DNA from: Clostridia bacterium
GTDB taxonomy: Bacteria; Bacillota_A; Clostridia; Christensenellales; Aristaeellaceae
Length of the DNA: 64,000 bases
Assembly: GCA_017399225.1 (NCBI GenBank)
Contig: JAFQEB010000086.1
Location: 92,202 to 156,201, forward strand
Reading direction: 5' to 3'
Shown here one piece after another: positions 8,152-15,228 of this stretch (positions within the stretch are counted from its first letter, which is position 1; the number at the start of each line of letters is the position of its first letter). A program made the translations under genes and the position numbers. Below the pieces are notes generated by a model that worked only from the letters and a program-made list of their open reading frames with translations, did no database searches and was not told the DNA's origin.

Positions 8152-9057
8152 TCACTCCACCGTATAGACAATCCGCTTGTTGATGATGATGTACACCACG
8201 CCCACCAGCACGCCGACGACCAGGAAGTACAGCCAGGCCATCGCGCTGGAATAGCTGAATTCCAGCTTCTGCGCAAAGCCCAGGATGTACTGCAGAACGC
8301 CATTGTTGTAGTCGATGAACCGGTCAATGATGGAATACACCGCGTTGAGCACCATGATGGGCGAGAGCATCGGGAAGGTGATCTTCCAGAAGGACTCCCA
8401 GGCTGTTGCGCCCTCGATCTTCGCCGCCTCATACAGCGCAGGGGAAATCCCCATGATGCCCGAAATGAACAGCAGAATCTGCAATCCGGACTGCCAGCTC
8501 AGGTCAAACACGCCGTTGACGATGCCCATCAGCGTATTGATTAGTTCCGTATTCATGCCCATTTCCATCAGGATTTTGTCGATGCCGCTGGTCTGGAAGA
8601 GCATGGAGGAACGCGCACCGGACATGATCGAGGAGGACAGCGCATCGCCGTTCATGATGGACAGGATCAAGCCGCTGCCGCAGATGACCGGCAGGAAAAA
8701 CACCGACCGGAAGAAGGTACGACCCTTAAAGCTACCCGACAGGATCACCGCCATCAGCAGCGAGAAAGCCAGGATGATCACCACCTGGGGCAGCATGCCG
8801 CCTACCTCTTCGATCAGCGAGCGCACAAAGCTGGAGTCGATGAACAGCGCGCGGTAGTAGTAGTCAAAGCCGATATACTCCGTGCTCATGCCGAAATCGG
8901 CGATGGTGGTCTTGCTGACCGAATAAACCAGCGACGATACCAGCGACCGCACGAACATGCCGAAGAAGCCGATCAGCCAGGGCATGATGAACAGTACGCC
9001 GGCGCGTGCCCGTCTGCCCTCAAGGCCGCGGGGACGCTTTTTTCGCTTTGCAATCAT
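8152..9057 (-). CDS. Sugar ABC transporter permease, MalF type (pair 2)
   Basis: This 301-aa membrane protein begins with a short basic cytoplasmic N-terminus (KRKKRPRGLEGRRARAG) and has about six membrane spans and the EAA motif YEAAKIEGATAWESFWKI. It is the MalF-like half of the second importer channel. Its start codon overlaps the stop of the upstream DUF5696 gene by 4 nt (ATGA), which points to translational coupling and a shared function. Confidence 0.92.
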   Translation of the reverse strand: MIAKRKKRPRGLEGRRARAGVLFIMPWLIGFFGMFVRSLVSSLVYSVSKTTIADFGMSTEYIGFDYYYRALFIDSSFVRSLIEEVGGMLPQVVIILAFSLLMAVILSGSFKGRTFFRSVFFLPVICGSGLILSIMNGDALSSSIMSGARSSMLFQTSGIDKILMEMGMNTELINTLMGIVNGVFDLSWQSGLQILLFISGIMGISPALYEAAKIEGATAWESFWKITFPMLSPIMVLNAVYSIIDRFIDYNNGVLQYILGFAQKLEFSYSSAMAWLYFLVVGVLVGVVYIIINKRIVYTVE

Positions 9058-11330
9058 TCCACAGCCTCCTTTCCGGCCAGCCAGGCACCGGCAGGAACTT
9101 CCTGCCCCTGCCAGGTGAAGGCTGCGTCCGAATCATTGACGCAGATCACCGCGCCGTTTGCGAAAGTGGACACGGATACGCCCTCGCTGAGCCATTCAAA
9201 ACGGGTGAGACGCGAGTTTTCCGTCGTTTTCCGTGCCTGTGCAACCTGTGCTACGGCCGCCTTCATGTGGGGCAGCCACAGCTCGGGACGGGCGCTGAAA
9301 AGCGTGTTCAGGTCGGTGTCGATCAGCAGCTCCGCGTCGCCGGTGATCAGCTCGTAATGCAGCGCTTCACCGGTCGCGATGGCATGCAGCACCGCGCTGT
9401 CCGGGTCAGCACTCAGGTTGACCGTTTCGCCCGCATAGCCCGTCAGGCCGCTGTACACCAGCTGCAGGAAGGGCACGGTTTCGTCCAGCACGTCATACTG
9501 GCTGAAATCGCCGGGAATTTCCGTCACAAAGTCCGCATAGGACAGCGCAAAGGCGTTGGGACTTTCCAGCACCAGCGAGTATTCCTGCGCCAGCATCGCA
9601 AGCACGGCTTCCGCAGCCTGCTGCGTCTGTTCGGGATAGGCACGATTTTTGCTGTAGCTGCCGTAGCGGGTATCTGCCAGCGTCAGCGGGGACAGGCTCT
9701 GCACGTTCTGCTTGTCCAGGGCAACCATTGCTTTGGCAGCGTAGGTTTCCATCAGCGCAGGATGCAGCAGATAGCCGCGTTCCTCCTCATTCCGCATCCG
9801 GCTGCCATACTTGAAAGCATACTGGAACGCCGGAGAGCCGGACAGGGACATGGCAGAATCGCGGATGGGGATAATCCCACTGCCGCTCTTCTTGTAGCTG
9901 ACCAGGTCAACGGCAAGAGCCACCGAATCTCCCTGCGCCGTCACGGCAGAATGCAGCTCGTCCCAGCCCGCCCAGCTGTTGCCGGCAGCCCATGCAAAGC
10001 GGGTATCCAGCTTGTCCTTCACCGCATCCTTCGACCATTCGTTGATACGCAGGCGGATACCGCCCTTCAGTTCGACGCGGAGAGCTTCATACATGGTCTG
10101 GATATCTGCAAGGGCAGAAAGCTGCCGCTGGCGGTCGACCGGCACGCCCAGGAGGGATTCCCGGCGGGTCACGGCAGTGGCAAAATCCACAAAGAGCACG
10201 GTGTCATCCGCTGATTCTTCCGTCATGCCGCCTTCGGCAAGGAGGTAGCTGCGGTAGCAGTCCGCCATGCCGTTGTAATCGGCAGCCTCGCTCTCCAGGA
10301 AGTAGTAGCGCTGCTCACAGGCTGCCGCCTCGATGGCGTCATCCTGATACAGGGTGATCGTCTGGCCCAGCTTGCTGGAGGCATCCAGCATGTAGCTGTC
10401 GGTGTAGCGCAGCTTGTATTCCGCCCAGGCGTTGGTGTAGGAGGTATCGCGGAACGCGGGCATGGCGTTGATGTACGCTGCATTTTCGCCCTTCGTGATG
10501 ACCGCCAGGAAGGCCGCGTCATTCCGCTTGATGCCGAACACCGGCAGCGACGCAGCATAAGCGTCCGCGGAGGCAAACATGCGGGTCGCGGAGGCATTCT
10601 CACCGTAGACAGCGGCCCTGTACTCCTGCATATTGCCCTTGCCGTTGTTGATATACATCAGCGCGCCCTGACCGTCCGGCACGAAGACGTAGCCCTCGTC
10701 CGTATCCGCCGCACAGCCGAAGTAAGGCAGCAGGCGGACGCTGCTGAGGATATAGCGCTCGGGATTCTCCTCCACGATTTCACCGGTGAGGATGCGGACC
10801 TCCAGGTGGCCGTCCTTCAGGAATACCTCCACCGGGATGGTTACAGCGCCATCCTTGAAGTAATAATCCGTTCGGAAGCCGTTTTCGATGGCCCGCACCG
10901 TGAAGGTATCCTTCTTCACGCTGACTGCCTGGCTGTTCTTTTTGACGGATTCCTTGTTCTCCAGGTCGATGTAGTTGATGATGAGGGAGGACACCATCTC
11001 GGTTTTGAACACGCCGCGAGCCCAGTCATCCGCGCCCTCCGGCGGGAAGGCATACCAGCGCTCGCCGGATGCGGTCTCCACGCAGAAATTTGCATCCTCC
11101 GCCCGGAAGTACAGGGACAAGCCGCCCTCCTTCGCGATCAGTTCAAACTCGGCGCTGGTCTTTTTGCCACAGGGGATCTCCTCCCCCACAGGCAGCCCCT
11201 GAACGTACTCAATGTCGGGCAGGCTGGCAGAGAATCCACCGATCAGGCCCATATTGAACAGCAGCACCACAATGGCTGCGCAGATGCCAAGGCCCAGGAG
11301 GCCGTACATCCATCGCAAGATTTTCTTCAT
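9054..11330 (-). CDS. Membrane-anchored DUF5696-type protein
   Basis: This 758-aa protein has one N-terminal membrane anchor (MKKILRWMYGLLGLGICAAI, about 1-30). It has a beta-rich region to about 330 (FVPDGQGALMYINNGKGN) and a larger C-terminal part that looks like an alpha/beta barrel, ending in a small beta domain. Overall it matches the DUF5696 family, which is found beside ABC sugar permeases, Yip1 and NHL proteins in Firmicutes. The function is not established. The likely topology is a short cytoplasmic tail with a large domain outside. It could be an extracytoplasmic glycosidase-like or substrate-handling partner of the importer. It overlaps the following permease by 4 nt. Confidence 0.75.
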   Translation of the reverse strand: MKKILRWMYGLLGLGICAAIVVLLFNMGLIGGFSASLPDIEYVQGLPVGEEIPCGKKTSAEFELIAKEGGLSLYFRAEDANFCVETASGERWYAFPPEGADDWARGVFKTEMVSSLIINYIDLENKESVKKNSQAVSVKKDTFTVRAIENGFRTDYYFKDGAVTIPVEVFLKDGHLEVRILTGEIVEENPERYILSSVRLLPYFGCAADTDEGYVFVPDGQGALMYINNGKGNMQEYRAAVYGENASATRMFASADAYAASLPVFGIKRNDAAFLAVITKGENAAYINAMPAFRDTSYTNAWAEYKLRYTDSYMLDASSKLGQTITLYQDDAIEAAACEQRYYFLESEAADYNGMADCYRSYLLAEGGMTEESADDTVLFVDFATAVTRRESLLGVPVDRQRQLSALADIQTMYEALRVELKGGIRLRINEWSKDAVKDKLDTRFAWAAGNSWAGWDELHSAVTAQGDSVALAVDLVSYKKSGSGIIPIRDSAMSLSGSPAFQYAFKYGSRMRNEEERGYLLHPALMETYAAKAMVALDKQNVQSLSPLTLADTRYGSYSKNRAYPEQTQQAAEAVLAMLAQEYSLVLESPNAFALSYADFVTEIPGDFSQYDVLDETVPFLQLVYSGLTGYAGETVNLSADPDSAVLHAIATGEALHYELITGDAELLIDTDLNTLFSARPELWLPHMKAAVAQVAQARKTTENSRLTRFEWLSEGVSVSTFANGAVICVNDSDAAFTWQGQEVPAGAWLAGKEAVE

Positions 11331-11337
11331 ACGAGCC

Positions 11338-11952
11338 TCACCTCCTCAGCTGCAATTCCATGTAGATCGTTTGGGCAAAGAGCGTCACCTGCTGCAGAAG
11401 GCCGAAGAACAGCACCAGCAGGAACAGCACGAACACAATGCCCGCCGCCGACAGCGCCACGGAGAACGTTGCCTTCATCAGCGTGTAGTCATGAATGGTC
11501 ATCATCGCCGCCATGAAGATGAACACGCTGTACAAAAGCGCAAACATTTCGATCACCGTCAGAAATGCGCCCTCCTCCATGATGACGAAGTGACTCAGGC
11601 AGACGCAGAACACCCGGGCAGCCACATAGGGGATCAGCGCATAGGACGTGGCGCAGAAGATCTCCCGCAGCTTGCCCTTGCCGTCCATCAGCGTCGTGAC
11701 AGCCCAGTTGACCACCACAAACATCAAATAAAGCCCGATGGTAGCACCCAGCGTATACAGAATGTTGATCTCCTTCAGATTCCGGTAGTTGAACTTGAAA
11801 TCCGTACCATAGGCAGAGAGCACCTCCGCTGCGAACCAGCACAGCAGGATGATGACTGTCGGCCAGATGGGCCAGAGCTTGTAGTACTTCATCTCATACA
11901 GCTCGGAGGACGGCCTGCCCAGCACCTTCAAAATGCGTTTCCAGTGGTTCAT
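11338..11952 (-). CDS. Yip1-family membrane protein
   Basis: This 204-aa protein has about five transmembrane helices and the layout of Yip1-domain proteins (WPIWPTVIILLCWFAAEVL, later ATSYALIPYVAARVF). The start at 11952 fits the AAAGGAGGAATGCCTG site; the reading frame runs further upstream but that part overlaps the preceding gene. Bacterial Yip1 proteins have no defined biochemical role. The consistent neighbourhood, between an NHL-repeat protein and DUF5696 and flanked by two permease pairs, suggests a structural part of a sugar-uptake complex. It is tightly packed: its start touches the stop of the NHL gene. Confidence 0.75.
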   Translation of the reverse strand: MNHWKRILKVLGRPSSELYEMKYYKLWPIWPTVIILLCWFAAEVLSAYGTDFKFNYRNLKEINILYTLGATIGLYLMFVVVNWAVTTLMDGKGKLREIFCATSYALIPYVAARVFCVCLSHFVIMEEGAFLTVIEMFALLYSVFIFMAAMMTIHDYTLMKATFSVALSAAGIVFVLFLLVLFFGLLQQVTLFAQTIYMELQLRR

Positions 11953-13406
11953 CAGGCATTCCTCCTTTCTGCTTTGTATCTGCGGACTTTGCGGAAAACC
12001 ATCCCCGCGATCACAAGGATTGCCAGCACAGTGCACACCGTCGGGAACACACCGCGGGCGACCTCCATGCGATACTCGTCAAAGGCGCGGGAATAACCCA
12101 CCCGGTCATAGCCCAGCTTGAAGTAATGCATGGCTTCCTTGTACTTGCCTTCCTCGTACAGCGCCTTGCCGATGCCGGTATAGGCCAGCTCGCAGTTGAC
12201 GTTGTACAGGGCAACCTGCTCCCAAAGCTCGCGGGCCTCGGCGTACAGGCCGTCCATGTAGAGCAGGACGGCATTCTCCACCAATTCTCCGTAATGGGTG
12301 CGTTCAAAGAGGGTCAGGCAGTTCTTTTCGTGATCCAGCACCATCACGATCTGGCCGATGGTGTCCAGCGCGATGGGGTAATCGAAGGTGCCCTGCTGAT
12401 CGCCACTGCCGCCAAACACACCCAGCAGATGACTTTCCTGGTCGTAGACGAAAACACGGCCCCGGGTGCGGTCCAGCGCGTAGAGGATCTCGTTGTCGTG
12501 GATCGCCAGGTCTACAAAGCGGGTATCCTGGAGCTGGCCCAGGTAGAGCGCAGTCTCCAGGTCGCCGTAATTGCCGGTCTGGCCTACCACATTGCGGGTG
12601 TGGCTGAGCAGCACATTGTCGCCCAGGGAGTTCAGCTTGCTGATCTCTCCGTAGGTGTTGTTGCTCTCATTGGTGCAGGTGTAGATGAAATTGTTCTTGT
12701 CGATGTCGAAGGAGGCATACTGCACGGGCACATAGCGGGCCATGCTGCTGACCTGCTCCTGGGTGAGCAGCTGCTTCCACATGTAGTCCACCATGACGTC
12801 CACAGTTACAACCACGTCATTGGCGCCGTAGAAGCCCAGGAAATTCTCCCGGCTGTCGTACATCACCGCACCCAGATACATGCCCTGGGGCAGCACAAAC
12901 ACGGTACCCAGCTGGTTGGCAATCACCTTGTTGGGCTTGTAGACCGTATTCTCCTCCAGCAGATCGGAATCCGGGCGGCCGTATTCACGGACAAGGCGAT
13001 TCTCCTCATCCAGCACGACCACACGGCCTTCGTCCGGCAGGCAGATATACAGCAGCCCCGCCTGATCCACAAAGATGCCAGTGGGATTCTTCAGCGCTGT
13101 GCTGCCCGAATCGCTCTCATAGGCGGCGATTTCCCGCAGCTGCTGGAAATTGGCATCCAGCACCACAATGCGGTTGTTGCCGGAGTCAGAAATGTAGATG
13201 AGTCCCTCCTGCCAGACGAACACGTCCGACGGGTTCTTAAAACCCTTGCCCGTCTCATTCAGGGTGATGGATTGGGTGGGCAGGTAGCTCTGAGGCGCAG
13301 GAACGCTTTCGCCCCAGGCGTCATAGTTGTAGCCCTGGTAGGAATCCGCCAGAGCAGGAACGCAGCAGCACAGCGCCAGAAGGAAAATCAGGATTCTTTT
13401 CAGCAT
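11952..13406 (-). CDS. Membrane-anchored NHL-repeat beta-propeller protein with TPR-like tail
   Basis: This 484-aa protein has a signal peptide (MLKRILIFLLALCCCVPALA|D). It has about six NHL/beta-propeller repeats (SDVFVWQEGLIYISDSGNNR; later ILYALDRTRGRVFVYD and QIVMVLDHEKNCLTLF), a short helical TPR-like segment at about 385-440 (YAEARELWEQVALYNVNCEL, GKALYEEGKYKEAMHYFKLG), and a C-terminal membrane helix with a basic end. The propeller would therefore sit outside the membrane, tethered at its C-terminus. NHL propellers bind protein or glycan partners. Here it is encoded between MalG-type permease pair 1 and the Yip1 gene, suggesting a scaffold for the transport complex. The function is inferred. 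Confidence 0.82.
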   Translation of the reverse strand: MLKRILIFLLALCCCVPALADSYQGYNYDAWGESVPAPQSYLPTQSITLNETGKGFKNPSDVFVWQEGLIYISDSGNNRIVVLDANFQQLREIAAYESDSGSTALKNPTGIFVDQAGLLYICLPDEGRVVVLDEENRLVREYGRPDSDLLEENTVYKPNKVIANQLGTVFVLPQGMYLGAVMYDSRENFLGFYGANDVVVTVDVMVDYMWKQLLTQEQVSSMARYVPVQYASFDIDKNNFIYTCTNESNNTYGEISKLNSLGDNVLLSHTRNVVGQTGNYGDLETALYLGQLQDTRFVDLAIHDNEILYALDRTRGRVFVYDQESHLLGVFGGSGDQQGTFDYPIALDTIGQIVMVLDHEKNCLTLFERTHYGELVENAVLLYMDGLYAEARELWEQVALYNVNCELAYTGIGKALYEEGKYKEAMHYFKLGYDRVGYSRAFDEYRMEVARGVFPTVCTVLAILVIAGMVFRKVRRYKAERRNA

Positions 13407-13421
13407 GTCGATTCTCCCTCC

Positions 13422-14315
13422 TTATTCCTTGATACCGGCGGACGCCATGGTCTGCACCACCGAGGACTGACCGATGACGAAGAGGATGATGGGCGGCAGC
13501 ATCAGCACCACCGCAGAGGCAGAGCCCACGCCTGCACGGGCAATCGTGCCGGAGGACACGATCTGGGACAGCAAAATGGGCAGCGTGCGCATATTCTCCT
13601 TGAAGACAAACTGCGCTGCGCCGGTGTTATTCCACACGCTCTGGAAGGTGAAGATCACCAGCGTTACCCAGGCAGGCTTGACATTGGGCATGACGATCTG
13701 GAACAGGATGCGGAACTCCGAGCAGCCGTCGATGCGCGCGGCCTCCAGCAGGGCGTTGGGGATCGGCTCCATGAACTGTTTCATCAGGAACACGCCCAGC
13801 GTCGTGCCCAGCGTGGGCAGGATCAGCGCCCAGTAGGTGTCGATCATGTGCAGCTTGGCAATGACCAGATACTGGGGCAGGAAGGTGACCGCAGGTACAA
13901 AGAGCAGCGCTGTCACGATGGTATTGAAGATGGCTCGATTGCCGGGGAATCTGTTCTTCGCCAGCGGGTAGGCACACATGGCAGAGATGATCACCATCGC
14001 CACGGTGGTCACAATGGTGGTGAACAGGCTATTGAACAGATACTTGGTAAAGGGCACCCAGCTGTTGGCGCACATCGCCATCAGGTCGATGAAGTTATCC
14101 CAGGTGGGGTTGACCACATAGAACCTCGGCGGGAAGATGAACAGCTCGTCAAAGGGCTTGAAGGCATTGACGATGGCATACACCAGCGGCAGGGCCAGCA
14201 CCGCGCCGCAGAGCGTCAGCGTCACAGCCACCAGGAAGTTGCCTGCCCGGGAACGGGTCTGACGGCCCACGCCTACCACACTGCCGGAGGCGCGGACGAT
14301 TTTCATTTTCTTCAT
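13422..14315 (-). CDS. Carbohydrate ABC transporter permease, MalG type (pair 1)
   Basis: This 297-aa permease has about six membrane helices and the EAA loop ARIDGCSEFRILFQIVMP. It has an N-terminal basic tail and a leading helix (FLVAVTLTLCGAVLALPLVY). It pairs with the MalF-type permease immediately upstream (13-nt gap) and the large binding protein at 15225-18107 to form a CUT1-family importer. Start at 14315 with an AGGAGAAGCGA site. Confidence 0.92.
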   Translation of the reverse strand: MKKMKIVRASGSVVGVGRQTRSRAGNFLVAVTLTLCGAVLALPLVYAIVNAFKPFDELFIFPPRFYVVNPTWDNFIDLMAMCANSWVPFTKYLFNSLFTTIVTTVAMVIISAMCAYPLAKNRFPGNRAIFNTIVTALLFVPAVTFLPQYLVIAKLHMIDTYWALILPTLGTTLGVFLMKQFMEPIPNALLEAARIDGCSEFRILFQIVMPNVKPAWVTLVIFTFQSVWNNTGAAQFVFKENMRTLPILLSQIVSSGTIARAGVGSASAVVLMLPPIILFVIGQSSVVQTMASAGIKE

Positions 14316-14328
14316 TCGCTTCTCCTCC

Positions 14329-15228
14329 TCAGGTTCCGACGCGGCCCAGCGCGAAGGTCACCAGCTTGTTCGCCAGATACATCAGTGCAAACAGGAAGCA
14401 AGCCAGCGCACAGGCATAGCCCATTTCGAAGCGGACGGTGCCGTAGTCCATGATATGGGTGACCAGCGTTTCCGCCGCATACTGGGTGGACGGGAAGCCC
14501 GCCAGGCGCACCGACACATCCGCCACAGAGAATGAGGACACGATCTGCATCACCGCGCCGAAGAGCAGCTGGGGCTTCATCACCGGCAGGGTAATATACC
14601 ACAGCTCCTGGAAGCGGTTGTGCACGCCGTCCACCAATCCGGCCTCGTAGAGTGTGCGGTCCACACCCTGCAGACCTGCGATGAAGGACAGGAAGCCCGT
14701 GCCCAGGCTCATCCACAGCTGCACGAAGATGACCACAAACAGGATGTACGCCGGGTCAGTCAGCCAGCCGACAGGCTCCCGCAGGATGCCCAGATTCATT
14801 AGGAGGCCATTGAGCAAACCGTAGGCGTCGGAGCTGAAAATGAAGCTCCACACCGTGAAGGCCGTACCGGACAGCACCGGCGCATAGAAGATCAGCGTCA
14901 CCACGGCGCGCAGTTTGGGCCGCAGCTCGTTGATCAGCCAAGCAAACACGAAACACAGCACATAGCTGACCGGGCCAGTCACGAGCGCAAAGATCAGCGT
15001 GTTGCGGATGGCGATGATGAACACATCGTCATCGAAGAACATGCGCAGATAGTTGTCCCAGCCAACAAAGTTGGGTGTGGTGAAGATGTTGAAGTTGGTG
15101 AAGCTGATCACCACGGAGTAAATGATGGGAATGAGCGTAAAGAGCGCAAAGAGGATCAGGAAGGGCGCCATGAGGGCGTAGTTCTGCCAGTTCTTGCGGA
15201 TTTCCTTGAGCGTTCCTGCCTTGGTCAC
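14329..15228 (-). CDS. Sugar ABC transporter permease, MalF type (pair 1)
   Basis: This 299-aa permease has six predicted membrane spans and the motif YEAGLVDGVHNRFQELWYITLP. The start is GTG at 15228, overlapping the stop of the solute-binding protein by 4 nt (GTGA), so translation is probably coupled. It forms the channel with the MalG-type gene downstream. Confidence 0.92.
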   Translation of the reverse strand: MTKAGTLKEIRKNWQNYALMAPFLILFALFTLIPIIYSVVISFTNFNIFTTPNFVGWDNYLRMFFDDDVFIIAIRNTLIFALVTGPVSYVLCFVFAWLINELRPKLRAVVTLIFYAPVLSGTAFTVWSFIFSSDAYGLLNGLLMNLGILREPVGWLTDPAYILFVVIFVQLWMSLGTGFLSFIAGLQGVDRTLYEAGLVDGVHNRFQELWYITLPVMKPQLLFGAVMQIVSSFSVADVSVRLAGFPSTQYAAETLVTHIMDYGTVRFEMGYACALACFLFALMYLANKLVTFALGRVGT